A DNA stretch of 64,000 nucleotides from Eucommia ulmoides. Taxonomy: Eukaryota; Streptophyta; Magnoliopsida; Garryales; Eucommiaceae. The position numbers and the translations under genes are program-made. The notes below the pieces were generated by a model. That model had not been told where the DNA came from. It was given only the letters and a program-made list of their open reading frames with translations, and searched no databases. The stretch covers positions 15,762,240 through 15,826,239 of the forward strand of contig CM028338.1 of the NCBI GenBank assembly GCA_016647705.1. The letters are read 5' to 3'. Position 1 is the stretch's first letter. Each line of letters opens with the position of its first letter. Positions 1 to 10,614 of this stretch are shown in pieces.

Positions 1-24
1 GAGCAAGAGCGTGCATTTAATGAG

Positions 25-486
25 ATGAAAGAACAATTATGTGGTGCTTCTTTATTAGCATTACCTAATTTTTCTAAAAATTTTGAGATTGAGTGTGATG
101 CTTCAGGAATAGGCATTGGAGCTGTTTTGATGCAGGAAAATCGGCCAATAGCATACTTTAGTGAAAAGCTAAATGGGGCAGCATTGAATTACCTAACATA
201 TGATAAGGAGCTTTTTGCGTTGGTGAGAGCATTGGAGACTTGGCAAGAATACCTATGGCCGAGAGAGTTTGTCATACATACCGATCATGAGTCCTTGAAG
301 CACTTGAAGGGACAAAGTAAGTTAAATAGAAGGAATGCCAAGTGGATGGAATTCATTGAAACCTTCCCTTATGTAATTAAATATAAACAAGGTAAGGAAA
401 ATATTGTGGCTGATGCACTCTCCAGAAGGTACGCCCTTGTCTCTACATTAAATGCAAAGCTACTGGGGTTTGAATATGTTAAATAA
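25..486 (+). mobile_element. RNase H domain of family 1 copy 1
   Basis: The translated segment carries the acidic residues and context of retroelement RNase [14 protein letters not shown] near the start, then [28 protein letters not shown] and VADALSR. In the family this domain degrades the RNA strand of the RNA/DNA hybrid during reverse transcription. It follows the reverse transcriptase, which lies mostly off the left edge, and precedes integrase directly. This is part of a fossil polyprotein and not a host gene. Confidence 0.88.
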
Positions 487-1425
487 TTGTATGCTAATGA
501 TGATGATTTTGCTAGTGCATTTGGTGCATGTGAGAAGACATTGTTTGGTAAGTTCTATAGACTAGATGGGTACTTATTTAGCGAAAATAGACTTTGCGTG
601 CCTAATAGTTCTATGCGTGAGTTACTCGTGCGTGAAGCACATGGGGGTGGTTTGATGGGTCATTTTGGTGTGAGAAAGACTTTAGACGTGTTACATGAAC
701 ACTTATTTTGGCCAAAGATGAAACGTGACGTGGAGAGAGTTTGTGCTAGGTGTGTTACATGTAGGCAAGCCAAATCTAGATTCGTACCACATGGATTATA
801 CACTCCCTTGCCCGTACCTAGTGCACATTGGATGGATATTTCCATGGACTTTGTTTTAGGCTTGCCTAGGTCAAGGAAAGGTAGGGATTCGATTTTTGTG
901 GTTGTTGATAAGTTCTCTAAGATGGCACATTTCATATCTTGTAATAAAACTGATGATGTGACCCACGTCGCTGATTTGTTCTTTAGAGATATAATATGTC
1001 TCCATGGTGTTCCTAAGAGTATTGTATCTGATCATGATGTTAAGTTCCTCAGCTATTTTTGGAAAGTCTTGTGGGGAAAGATGGGAACTAAATTATTGTT
1101 CTCAACTACTTGTCACCCCCAAACGGATGGACAAACCGAGGTAGTAAATCGAACTTTATCTACTTTGTTGCATACTATAATTCAAAAGAACTTGAAAAAT
1201 TGGGAGGATTGTTTGCTGTTCATTGAATTTGCTTATAATCGGAGTGTTTATTCTACTACTGATTTTTCACCATTTGAGATTATTTATGGTTTTAATCCAC
1301 TAACTCCTTTGGATTTGTTTCCTTTGCTAGTCAATGAGAGGGCTAGTTTTGATGGACAAAAGAAGACTAAGATGGTGAAGAAACTCCATGAAAGTGTACG
1401 ACAACACATAGAGAAGAAAAATTAG
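487..1425 (+). mobile_element. Integrase domain of family 1 copy 1
   Basis: The N-terminal zinc-binding (HHCC) region is visible as [12 protein letters not shown], then [11 protein letters not shown]. The catalytic core follows. Its first acidic residue is in [15 protein letters not shown], the second in [15 protein letters not shown], and the glutamate in [26 protein letters not shown] after the core is typical of plant Ty3/gypsy integrases. The family role is to insert the cDNA copy into the host chromosome. The domain is very similar to the minus-strand copy at 12237-13286. Confidence 0.92.
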
Positions 1426-1914
1426 CAATATGCAAAGAAAGCAAATAAGGGCCGTAGACGAGTTATCTTTGAACCGGGTGATTGGGTTTGGGTGCATATG
1501 AGAAAAGAAAGATTTCCAGCCCATAGGCGGACCAAGCTACATTCTAGAGGGGATGGTCTATTTCAAGTCCTTCAGAGGATCAATGATAATGCGTACAAGT
1601 TAGATCTTCCAGGTGAGTATAACGTTAGTGCTACATTTAATGTTTCTGATCTTTCTCCGTTTGATGTAGGTGAAGATTCGAGGTCGAATCCTTTTGAAGA
1701 GAGGGGGGATGATGAGAACCAACAAGCAACATCAAAGGACATATTGTATGTCCCGGTTGGGCCCATTACTAGGGAAAGATCCAAGAAGATCAAAGAAGCG
1801 CTTAATGGACTAATTCAAGAGCTTTCAGCTGAATCGAAAACAATAAAGCCCAAATTAGGCCCAAATAACGATCAAGGCCTAATCCATCTCATCAAAGCAA
1901 GTGAATGGGTTTAG
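1426..1914 (+). mobile_element. Integrase C-terminal region and polyprotein tail, family 1 copy 1
   Basis: This is the end of the polyprotein. It includes the [17 protein letters not shown]-like segment seen after the integrase core in plant Ty3/gypsy elements, then the ATFNVSDLSPFDVG segment and a hydrophilic tail containing DILYVPVGPITRERSKKI and IQELSAESK. I see no chromodomain aromatic cage. The same tail recurs, diverged, at about 11850-12200 and 15867-16098 on the minus strand and at 18748-19039 on the plus strand, which links these fragments into one family. Confidence 0.8.
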
Positions 1915-1939
1915 ACATGAACTCAAATGGACCAAGGCT

Positions 1940-2521
1940 TGTGGACCACGAAAATTCTTATCATATTTATTTTATTATTTTAAGTCTTTTAATTATTTTT
2001 AGGCTGATTTGTAAGCTTGATTGCCAAGTAAATCATTTCCTTTTCCAACTAGGAATGTAAGGCAAATTAGGAAGCTTCCTTATTCTTTATTTAGCAATTA
2101 GATTTTATGGTTTCCTTTTTCCTCCATGTAGACCCACGAATTTCAAAGTGTATTAGGGTTTCTTTTCTTATTCTCTTGGCCACCTATTTAAGGGGCTTTG
2201 TAGACTTACGAATTGGACATTACTTTGATTAATAAAAATTGTGAGAGTTTTCTCTTTAGTTCTTCAGAGAACTTTTCTTGAACTTATCAAGAGTTTCTTG
2301 TGGCGTTCAAACTTATATCTTTGATTCGTGATTCATTATAATCATTGGGTCAAGATCATTATACCATTGGTTCGCGTTTCGTTCATAAATGTTGGGTCAA
2401 GGTAATCTATCTTTCAATTTTTGTATTTTTAGCTCGTTCAAAATCTGATTTAGTTTCGATTTTCGCGAAAAAACCTTAAGTTGGTTTCGGGTCTCACTAA
2501 TCCTTGGTGAGGTTCGCATCA
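1940..2521 (+). mobile_element. 3' LTR of family 1 copy 1 (582 bp)
   Basis: It starts with TG at 1940 (tgtggaccacgaaaatt) and ends with CA at 2521 (gaggttcgcatca). The limits come from alignment by eye with the minus-strand LTR at 11250-11832, which has the same length within one base and the same ends. The full-length LTR at 11250 and the partial ones at 15602 and 19040 share blocks such as attgccaagtaa and ttctcttggcc. It terminates the element that enters from the left edge. Confidence 0.85.
2184..2193 (+). promoter_or_regulatory. Probable TATA-like box in the family 1 LTR
   Basis: The block ctatttaagg lies about 245 bases into the LTR, is followed by ggctttgtaga, and is preserved in all family 1 LTR copies here (as cctatttaagggg or close variants). 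LTRs carry their own RNA polymerase II promoter and this is the best TATA candidate. An AATAAA-like word follows at about 2231. The assignment rests on sequence only. Confidence 0.35.
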
Positions 2522-4634
2522 CGACCTGCACTGAAATTGATGTAACCGTAAAGTCTCTTGAGACGCAAATCGGTCAGCTTCTTTGCTTTGTTGAGGAAAA
2601 GTTAAAAGTGGTGGCACTGAGAAACACACAAGTCACATCCATATGTGAAAGCCACCATGAGGAACCAAATACGAGTGGGAGGAAATTGGGAGCATTCAAC
2701 GACAATGATTTGAATGAGAAGAAAACCCAAGAATGGATTGAACACATAATGAAAATTGTGATTCTTCACCATTTGAGATCCAAATTTTGATGCCACCCCT
2801 GATCCAAGACGATCATAACTATGAGGATCCGATGTGGCTCACTTGTTCTTTACTACTTATACACCATTCATTCGAGCCTACCAAGCACATAAAATGGAGC
2901 TGAGTCACGTTGAGAGTATGTGGCATTATGCCGATCAATGCCACATTTCTCAAGACTCATATGTTGTGTTATATGACACATACTATGGGCGGAAGCCTAT
3001 CTTTGACGAGCCCGTCTTCGTGTCAAGCCGAGGACATTAAACCAAGGAATTCTTGGGAGGGAACCCAAGTTTTCAAATAAATCAATCTATCACCGCCAAC
3101 TACACTCGGAGGCGAGATTGTCTTGCTTCCCAGGTACGTGTTCAAAAACCCTTTCGTCACAATGCTATATGTCAATTATTGAGTTTGATGTTGGGTCACT
3201 GTGGACATTGACCAGTTTAGGTTTGGAGGATGTTGATGTTTTGTATGTTTTTTATTGTTTAATGACCTTTTGTGTGTTAAGTAGTTTAAGTTAAATTGTT
3301 GTTTAGTTTCATGCATGATTAGTTGTTAAATGTTGTGTTGTTTAATTTCATGCATGTTTGTTTAGTATTAGTATAAGTGTGTTTATGTTTGTAGTTGTTG
3401 CTTTTGTGTGTTGAGTTTTGTAGTTCTTCTGGGCCATTACCCGATGATGATATTATCCCCTAGTTGTTTTTCGAGGTCAGGGTAATGCCCATTCATGTGT
3501 GTTCTGTGTGCTTAACATCTCGTTTTGGTAAAAGTAATTGTGGATCCTAATTTGCTCGAGCACGTAGACTCAATATACTAGCTATCCAATTGATTTGACG
3601 CCAATTATCCAGTAGCCAAGTTCATGATAATTTAAGGGATTCTAGAGCCTGATTGGGGAAAACTCGCAGCGAAATCGTAGGTGAGGTAGTTCAAAAGATA
3701 TAATTTAGGCATTTGTTTTATCCCTCGTTACCCTGTCGAAGTCGTTTAGCCGTTTTAATTCTGAATTCAATATCAAATGCCCTAGCCGATTAAATTTTTT
3801 CCAAACCACTGTCGCTAAACCTAAGGCACGATTTGAGTTGAAATCAAGTGAGCATTTGTTTATGATACTTGAAGTGAGCAGTTGGGTTTGGGGCAAACTT
3901 TTGATTGGTTCGGTATTCGAGTACTCGCTTTTCATTTTTCTATCATATTTCCACACCGTGAAATTGCACAAATCAAATAAGTTTAGGGGTGTGGTTAGTA
4001 AAAAATAAAATGTGTAAATATGGTTTTGTTTTTGTTTGTTTAGACAAGTGAGTACTATATTTTAAAAGTAAGTTCGGGGTTATTTCGGATTTGTCTTTGT
4101 GGGTATGAGTGTGATTGAGAGTCAAGCATTTTGCCTTGGGTATCGTTGAGTTAATGATGTTTACTTGTTTTATATTCCCGATATACCTTTGGCTAGTTGA
4201 TAAAAACTGAACGAAGTCCTTTTGATCTTTTTGAATTTCTAAGCCTACATTAGTGGATAGTGGAATCCAGTCCGGCATATGGAAATCATGTACCTTATTG
4301 GTGTTAAGTTATGAACTTTGTTGGTGGATAATTCAATCCGATTTTGGATGGTTGTATAATTAGAGTTTCCGCACATACACTTGAACATGATCTAGAATGG
4401 CGTTTATCGCTATTGTTGAAATTCTAGAACACTACATGGTGCAATTTTATTCTTGAACTTGATATGATTGGGAGCCATTTAGGAAAAACATTTTGGTCGA
4501 TTAGTTGAAATTCAAAACTCACACATCGTTGTTTTTAAGTCATTTGAGTCTTTCATATTTAGTATTTGTGTTCTTAAATTTGTTGTGGTTGTTTGTTTTC
4601 TTGTTTGTGTATTTTTGCTTGAGGACAAGCAAAC
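2522..4634 (+). mobile_element. Internal, mostly non-coding region of the Tat/Athila-like element
   Basis: The beginning (about 2540-2790) has a weak gag-like look: a segment reading roughly VKSLETQIGQL resembles the C-terminal gag of Athila-type elements. A short segment at 2834-3040 reads MAHLFFTTYTPFIRAYQAHKM and is of unknown nature. From about 3050 to 4600 there is only AT-rich sequence without a convincing frame, as is usual between pol and the 3' LTR in this group. No host gene is visible. Confidence 0.5.
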
Positions 4635-4653
4635 GTTTGAGTTTGGGGATATT
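4635..4653 (+). mobile_element. Polypurine tract of the Tat/Athila-like element
   Basis: The sequence gtttgagtttggggatatt lies immediately upstream of the TG of the LTR at 4654 and follows gcttgaggacaagcaaac. This matches the plus-strand priming tract position and wording common in this group. The same arrangement, inverted, occurs next to the LTR at 19497-21052. Confidence 0.65.
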
Positions 4654-6003
4654 TGATGAGTGGTTTATTTATCAACAAATCAAGTATTTTTAGGTTCAAA
4701 TATTTGTGTGTTTTCATGCATTTTTGTTAGTTTAATATGTTTCTGTTTTGTTTTATAGGTTTATAAATAAATGGGTGAAAATATGCAAAATTGGTTCAGA
4801 TGCAGTAACTTCAAGAATATTTTTTTACCATGATTCAATTTGATTTTGGAAAATCTCAAAAAAATTAATTTTATATCTATATCTTATCTTTCCATAAGTT
4901 TTTGAATCACCTCAATCGGAGTTCAGACGAGAAAGATACGGCCAAAAGAAAAACCTGGTGTCGGCACTGCCTTAGGCATCGCTGCAACGATGGTTTTCAT
5001 TACTGCAGCGACCCGACACCAGCTAACATTGATATTTTGAAATATTTTGCATTCCCACTCATTCCTAATCCAACCAATAACCTTTTTGGGATATTTTTGG
5101 GAGCTCAAGATCATAATCAAGAGGAGGAGAACACATTTGGAGAAGAGGGAACAAGATCGGAGTAGATTTTTTTGACGTGGAACCATCCATTCTTCATATA
5201 ACGGCTATTCTCCCTTGTTTCTCTATTTCATTCTAAGTTCTTGTTGGTTTATTGATCATGTATATATTGTTTTTAGTTAAATATTTGGTTATAGCCATGA
5301 GCTAAACATATATTATCTAGAGATTGATGTAGATCATGTATATGTTGTTTGATTAAATCGTTGTTTCGTTGTCGGTTGTTCATCCCTATTCGATTGTGTT
5401 TACCATTCTTTCACTTCAATTATATACTTGTTATGATATTTTGGTTGATTTAAGAATACGGTGTTTGACACTCAGGAGAGGTAACCTTGGATTAGGACTA
5501 GGGTTTAAACACAATGCGGTGTTCTAATGTTTCGGGAGATTATTAGAAAGTGTGCAATCCGTGAGGTTGGGGTGAGACTCATGTAATCGTTTAGACACTA
5601 GATAGGGATATCGATGTTGACATGAATTGCATATTCATACACTTTACACTCGGGAGAGGTAGTGAGTGAGTTTTAGATACCTAGATTGTCGAATAGATTG
5701 GTGACCGTTAATGTAAACTAGATTAAATCAAACACGTTTAAGTAAATGAAGTTAATCCCTAGATAATTTATTCCCATGAATGTTATTCTTAATATTTTAG
5801 TTTAATTAGTTTAGTTTAGTTTTATATTTCTATAACAAAATCCCAAAAATTGGAACGTCTAGATAAAGTTACGTTACAACAATTGCGGTACTTAACGACA
5901 ATTTAAACCAATCCCTATGGATAGGACAACCCTACTCTTCCTATACTATTAAAATTTGACCCGTACATTTGTGGTATAGTATCGACGAAATAATTCGCTA
6001 CCA
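4654..6003 (+). mobile_element. 3' LTR of the Tat/Athila-like element (about 1350 bp)
   Basis: It runs from TGATGAGTGGTTTATTTA to TAATTCGCTACCA. Both ends match the solo LTR at 7555-9292 read in reverse. The terminal block with the conserved words accaatccct and tatactattaaaa is especially similar (roughly 85 percent by eye). A variable GC-rich segment lies near 4950-5030. The LTR is 1350 bp against 1738 bp in the solo copy, so the two belong to related subfamilies and are not a pair from one insertion. Confidence 0.8.
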
Positions 6004-6505
6004 ATCTCCTTCTCATTCTGATTTGGTGGTATCCACTTCAAAGATCAATCTTTGAAAACACCTTGGCTCCATGAAGTTGATCAAGTAAATCATCCAGCCT
6101 TGAAATGGGGAACCGGTACTTGATAGTAATCTTATTGATGGCTCTACAATCAACACACATAAGCCAAGTTCCATCATTCTTTGGAACCAAAAGATCCGGA
6201 ACAACACATGGACTCATACTCTCATGAATCAAGCCTCGAGCAAATAGGTCATCCACCTGCCTTTGTAACTCAGCTTGTTGCATTGGATTCATTCGATAAG
6301 CAGCCTTGTTTGGTTGTGAAGAACCTGGAACAAGATCAATGTGATGTTGAATATTCCTAATTGGTAATAAACTAATTGGAATATTTTCCGGTACCATATC
6401 TTTGAACTCCTCCAATAGTGGCAACAATAGCTCATGAAATGGTGCTTGTTGAGTGGTTGTAGCATCCACAACCAAGAGAGCATAAATCTCTTCTCGATTA
6501 ATCAA
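6004..6505 (-). mobile_element. Reverse transcriptase N-terminal part, family 2
   Basis: The minus-strand translation includes HIDLVPGSSQPNKAAYRM, SMSPCVVPDLLVPKNDGTW and KYRFPISRLDDLLDQLHG followed by VFSKIDL. This is the typical beginning of a plant chromovirus-type Ty3/gypsy reverse transcriptase. The catalytic YxDD region lies beyond the truncation at 6004 and is absent from this copy. Confidence 0.88.
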
Positions 6506-6550
6506 AGCACGCTCTAGTTGTGTACCTGTTAAAAAAGAACTCCCAATCTC

Positions 6551-7006
6551 CTAAGAACGTTTCAATTCTGGTCTTAATGGAGCTAGAACAATGCGAACAC
6601 CATCTTTGACAAAAGAATACGTATTTTTAAAGCCATCATGAGAAACCTTCAGGTCATACTGCCATGGTCTTCCAAGTAACAAATGGCATGCATCCATTGG
6701 TACAACATCACACCAAACTTCATCATTGTAAATTTTCCCGATAGAAAAAGACACCAAGCATTTTTTTGTAACCTTCATACCACTGCCCTTTTGGAACCAT
6801 TGCATCTTGTACGGTTGAGGATGGGGCTCAGTTTTGAAATTCAACTTAGTCGCCATTTCTTCGGCCACCACATTTGTATAACTACCACTATCAATAATCA
6901 CAATACAAACCTTCCCTTGACTAGTGCACCTTGTTTGAAAGATTTTGTCTCGTAGCCATGACTCTTTATTCTCTTGAATCACATTAGGACTTCTTCGAAT
7001 CACCAA
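6551..7006 (-). mobile_element. Aspartic protease region, family 2
   Basis: The minus-strand translation has the retroelement protease signature IVIIDSGSYTNVVAEEMA (the DSG form of the active-site triad) and then CHLLLGRPWQYDLKVSHDG, a hallmark of plant Ty3/gypsy polyproteins downstream of the protease. Its family role is processing of the Gag-Pol polyprotein. It sits between the gag zinc knuckle and reverse transcriptase, as expected. Confidence 0.88.
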
Positions 7007-7113
7007 AGCTTTCCTTCATCAGCATATTCGATGATTTCTTCCCCACTCCCTTCTTCTTGGTTTAATTCTGCCTAATCTTCATCAATCACTTCTTCAATGA
7101 TGGTCACCACCTT

Positions 7114-7549
7114 TCAGTTTAGACAATTAGAAGCTATATGCCCATAACCTTGACATTTAAAACACTTCAGAGCAGAATTGGAATTGTTTGACACTATTTG
7201 AACAGTACCTCCATCTCTGACTTCATTCTTACTAGAAGTTGCACCTTTGACAAAAGGTTTGTTGGAATTAGAAGCAACACTTCCCTGGTTAGAAGAACTT
7301 GATTTAGGAACTATTTTTGGTGAATACTTCTTTCCTTGTTGTTCAATGGTGATAGCAAGCTTTCTAATATCATTAAAAGTCCAAAATAGTTGCAGCCAAA
7401 TTGCATCAGCAAACACCCTTTTCAATCCTCCCAAGAATCGTGCAATGGTTTGCTTCTCTGGTTCATTAATATCACACCTAAGCATCAAATACTCAAATTC
7501 CCTTATATACTCTTCCACGGGCAAATTGTATTGCTTAAAATTATAGAAC
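7114..7549 (-). mobile_element. Gag C-terminal part with zinc knuckle, family 2
   Basis: The minus-strand translation contains the retrotransposon gag core (LPVEEYIREFEYLMLRC, RFLGGLKR) and a CCHC zinc knuckle, CFKCQGYGHIASNC (C-x2-C-x4-H-x4-C), used for nucleic-acid binding. The solo LTR at 7555-9292 interrupts gag just upstream. The remaining N-terminal part lies at 9298-9881. Confidence 0.87.
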
Positions 7550-7554
7550 TTAGT
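7550..7554. repeat. Target-site duplication, left copy (TTAGT)
   Basis: TTAGT directly precedes the terminal TG of the solo LTR and matches the five bases directly after its terminal CA (9293-9297). Confidence 0.85.
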
Positions 7555-9292
7555 TGGTAGCGAATTATTTCATCACTACAATACCGCAAGTGTACGGGTC
7601 AAGTTTTAATAGTATAGGGAAGAGTAAAGGTTGTCGTATCCACAGGGATTGGTTTAAATTGTCGTGAAGTACCGCAATTATCGTAACTTAACTTTATTTA
7701 GGCGATCAAATTTTGGATTTTTATAAAAATAAACTAAAATAAATATAAATACAAAAATAAAATAAAATATGGATTATCTATGCACAAATGTTCTAGGGGC
7801 TTGATTTCATCTCGTTATTCCCATGTTATCCTATTAAGTAATTATTAGCTAAATTCGTTCATTCAATAATCAAGGTCCTCGTGCTATTGCTCTCTTACTA
7901 CCTCTCCCGAGTGTCAAGTAAGAGAATATGTAATCACTTCAATACTGATAACCCTATCCTGCATTTAGGTGAAAATATTTGTTAAACTGACCTTATAGAT
8001 TATGCAAACTCTAAATATCTCCCGATCTATTAAAGCTTACGTTGTGTTAAACCTAAGTCCGAACCCGAGATTACCTCTCCCGAGTGTTAAATCCCAAGTT
8101 CTCAATTCAACCAAAATATCATGTGGGAGCATATTTTGGAAGCATTAAGAAGGCAAACACAATTAAATAGAAAACCTAGTTGGTAAATCTAGAACTTGAT
8201 CACCTCCCGATTCCACAAAATCCTAAATTCCCAACTAGATCACTTAGGTGTTGATTTCCTCCCGGACTTACAACCACCTAAATTATGCACTCTCAATTCC
8301 GGTTACGAATTCAACCTCTCCCAAGTATAAAATTTGTAACCTAAACTTGTCTAACTCATTGGACACATGAATCAAACACATTAGACCCAAGAGATGCATA
8401 AAATGGAATTAAATCTAACAATTAACAAAATAATCTAACACGGTTCAAACGAGCCTATATCAAGCCCTGGATCTAGACTATGAACACAACATAGAACAAT
8501 CCAAAACTAATATTTTCAATAAATTCGTAAATGTAAACATGTTCAACACAATATAACAATTACAAAATCAAATTCAAGATTAGGGAGAAGGAAAAGGAAG
8601 AGAAAATCTTAGAGTAGGTCTGAGCTTCAAATCTTCAACTCCAAGCTTGGATTAGGGCCTCCAATGGTGTTTTCCTCTCTAATTCCGCCTCAAATAACCA
8701 CACTATGGGGGTGTTTTCCTCCAAAGTCTAGCCCAGAAATTCCTCACCTATGTTTTCTCTCTCTAAAAATCGCCTCATCTTGCTCCCAAAATCGCCTTTC
8801 CTCTGTTTCCTTTCGTCTCCCCTTTTTTTCCGGTCAAAATGAGCTTAAATACCCTAAAATAGGGTTTAGATGTGACTGTCAGTGCTGCAGTGCGCTAATG
8901 GCAGAAACCAACCTATCCACACTGCTGGGAGAGCGCTGCAACGCCATTTTGCGCGCTGCAGTACGCTTTGGACATCGCCAACGTCTATTTTGTATTTTTA
9001 CCGTAACGTTCTCGTCCGAACTCCGATTGAGGTAATTTAAAAACTTATGAAAATATAATACATTGATCTACAACTTCCATGTTTTGAGATTTTCTAAAAT
9101 AGGATTACATCATGGTAAAAAAAATGGCTTTGAAGTTACTGATCCTGAATCAATTTTGAAATCTTTTTCTCCCATTTATTTATATACCTACAAAACAACA
9201 CAAAAACACATCAAACTAAAAAAAATACTTGAAAACACACAAATAATTGAATATAAAAGTACTTGATTTGTTGGTAAATAAACCACTCATCA
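7555..9292 (-). mobile_element. Solo LTR of a Tat/Athila-like element (1738 bp)
   Basis: The plus-strand ends are TGGTAGCGAATTATTTC and AAACCACTCATCA, the reverse complement of the ends of the LTR at 4654-6003. It is flanked by perfect TTAGT duplications and has no internal region. It is therefore a solo LTR formed by LTR-LTR recombination after insertion into the gag of family 2. A GC-rich near-palindromic stretch (gcgctgcag-like words) lies at about 8880-8990. Short open frames inside it, such as 8664-9035, are taken as chance. Confidence 0.93.
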
Positions 9293-9297
9293 TTAGT
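9293..9297. repeat. Target-site duplication, right copy (TTAGT)
   Basis: TTAGT directly follows the CA end of the solo LTR and pairs with 7550-7554. Confidence 0.85.
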
Positions 9298-9881
9298 ATA
9301 ATTTTATTGTCTATAATTTTCAGAAAGAAATCTCATCTTTAATTCTTGTTTCATTTGCTCCTAAGTTTGAATAGGCCTCTTCCCTTTTCTATTCCTCTCC
9401 CTTTTTAGATTTTCCCACTAAAGTGAAGCATAACCCTTTAGTTTAATAGCCACTAACTTCACCCTCATTTCCTCCAAAAACTCCTTAAATTCAAAATTCT
9501 TTCAACAATGAATAACCATTCTAAAAAAGCATCCCCTTGCATTTTTCCATCAAATTCTGGAACTTCAACCTTCACATCTCCATCACGTGGCCTTGGCTAC
9601 CTTCTTTTCCTTCAGTTGTTACGATCTTCATCACTAGAATCATCATCAACAACAAAGGGATCCTGATCTTCCACCTCCCCATGTGTTTCACGTTGGTTTC
9701 ATCTAGGTTGGGCATTGTTTTGTTGTTGTTTCGATTGTCTTTGCAGCAACTTTACCGTCCTCCTTAGCTCTGCAATCTCCAAGTGATGTTCATAGTAATT
9801 CATGACTTGAAAATCTTGAGGAATAGGACTTCCACGTCTGGCCGTCCTCAAACCAAAGCTCTTGATACCAAATGATACCAT
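9298..9881 (-). mobile_element. Gag N-terminal part, family 2
   Basis: On the minus strand this stretch encodes segments typical of the gag of plant Ty3/gypsy elements. There is a region resembling 'PEFDGKMQGDAFLEW' with a following helical region, and an N-terminal basic, glutamine-rich segment (IAELRRTVKLLQRQSKQQQ). It continues on the far side of the solo LTR. It is a broken fossil. Confidence 0.75.
9858..9870 (-). mobile_element. Primer-binding-site-like sequence (tRNA-iMet type), family 2
   Basis: Read on the minus strand this is a TGGTATCA...GAGC-like sequence, resembling the primer site complementary to the 3' end of plant initiator tRNA-Met. It lies between the probable 5' LTR and gag, where a primer site belongs. 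The spacing from the proposed LTR end at 9900 is longer than usual, so the LTR limit or the site may be slightly misplaced. Confidence 0.5.
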
Positions 9882-9899
9882 TTTAAAATTAAAACAATA

Positions 9900-10537
9900 T
9901 GTTGTAAAGGAATTGCTAATGGATATGTAATCACTACCACTAAAAAAATCATTAGGATAGTTAAGTTCCCCACTTCAAGGATAAGAATATTACCACCTTA
10001 AATATAAGAACTGTAATTTAGCTCACCACTCAATGGAATCCTCCAAAGAGATAAGAAACTAAGAAAGGTAATCACAAAGATTAACTTTTGAAATCTGAAA
10101 TTGATCAAGTCTCGTTAATTTTTGTAATTCCCCTTGTTTTATACTTTGAATAACCCTCCAAGAATAGGAATAGCCATAATTAATGTTCCAAGACCTTACA
10201 AAATCCAATGCATATCAAGCAACATTTTTTGACTTCTTTGACTACTAATAATGGCTAAATAACCAAATTCAAAGTATTTAATTTAACTTAATGATAAAAG
10301 ACTTGCTTCAAAGCTTCTAACTAACTTAAAGACTTAAAATACTAAAAATAGCCAATAACCAGATTCGATACTTCTAATTGACCAAATGACTTATTGAAAT
10401 GTTATACCAAATAAGGGCTAGTAAAAAATGAAATTTGGGGCCCAAATATCTTCATGGACGATTAAACCAAGATGGTTGGGCTCCTTCGGGTTCAAATTTG
10501 CATAACTCTTATTAGATTTGGGCTCAAACGTGTGTCA
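9900..10537 (-). mobile_element. Probable 5' LTR of family 2
   Basis: The stretch is bounded on the plus strand by tgttgtaaagg and gtgtgtca, which gives TG...CA ends on the minus strand, and it lies just upstream of the primer-like site. It is AT-rich and non-coding. No second LTR copy exists in the window, so both limits are tentative. The outer end borders the AT microsatellite. Confidence 0.45.
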
Positions 10538-10614
10538 ATATATATATATGTATGTATATATATATATATGTATGTATATATATATATATATATGTATGTA
10601 TTTATGTATGTATT
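10538..10614. repeat. AT/ATGT microsatellite
   Basis: Runs of (TA)n alternate with TATGTATG words over about 77 bases, directly beside the probable LTR edge. This is a simple-sequence repeat. Confidence 0.93.

Larger units (their letters stand above)
1..2521 (+). mobile_element. Ty3/gypsy chromovirus-type LTR retroelement, 3' part (family 1, copy 1)
   Basis: This is the 3' portion of a Ty3/gypsy element that enters from the left edge of the window. The order of parts is RNase H, integrase, a polyprotein tail, then the 3' LTR. RNase H before integrase, together with the integrase sequence, places it in Ty3/gypsy. The related copy at 11250-15600 has a chromovirus-like reverse transcriptase. 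No chromodomain was recognised, so the clade (Reina, Galadriel, CRM or Tekay-like) stays open. It is a fossil with a few breaks. The 5' LTR and gag lie outside the window, so target-site duplications cannot be checked. Confidence 0.9.
2522..6003 (+). mobile_element. Tat/Athila-like Ty3/gypsy element, 3' internal region plus 3' LTR
   Basis: A long, mostly non-coding internal region ends in a purine-rich tract and is followed by a 1.35-kb LTR. The internal region resembles that of the minus-strand element at 19497-25812: compare the gggccattacccgatgatg area near 3430 with its inverted counterpart near 22380. Its 5' end is not seen because family 1 copy 1 abuts it at 2521. Its 3' LTR ends directly against the reverse-transcriptase fragment of the element at 6004-10537. 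It is a broken fossil, assigned to the Tat/Athila group by LTR-end and tract similarity. Confidence 0.7.
6004..10537 (-). mobile_element. Ty3/gypsy element (family 2), 5' part, invaded by a solo LTR
   Basis: On the minus strand, from high to low coordinates, are a probable 5' LTR, a primer-site-like sequence, the gag N-terminal part, an inserted solo LTR (7555-9292), the gag C-terminal part with a zinc knuckle, protease and the start of reverse transcriptase. The element is cut off at 6004 by the end of the LTR at 4654-6003, which suggests that the Tat/Athila-like element inserted into the reverse-transcriptase region. It is a broken fossil with several breaks. The reverse-transcriptase segment is of the chromovirus type. 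Confidence 0.8.

Noticed and set aside
660-935. Minus-strand open frame inside the integrase region
   Set aside because: It is a shadow of the integrase reading on the opposite strand, with no independent evidence.
1492-1914. Chromodomain at the end of the family 1 polyprotein
   Set aside because: The tail lacks the aromatic and acidic pattern of a chromodomain that I could identify by eye, so only chromovirus-type similarity of the reverse transcriptase and integrase is claimed.
5000-5165. Small open frame at 4902-5165 as a host peptide gene
   Set aside because: It lies within the LTR at 4654-6003, and a minus-strand frame overlaps it over the same span.
8664-9035. 123-codon plus-strand open frame
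   Set aside because: It lies entirely within the solo LTR on the strand opposite to the LTR and has no recognisable domain.
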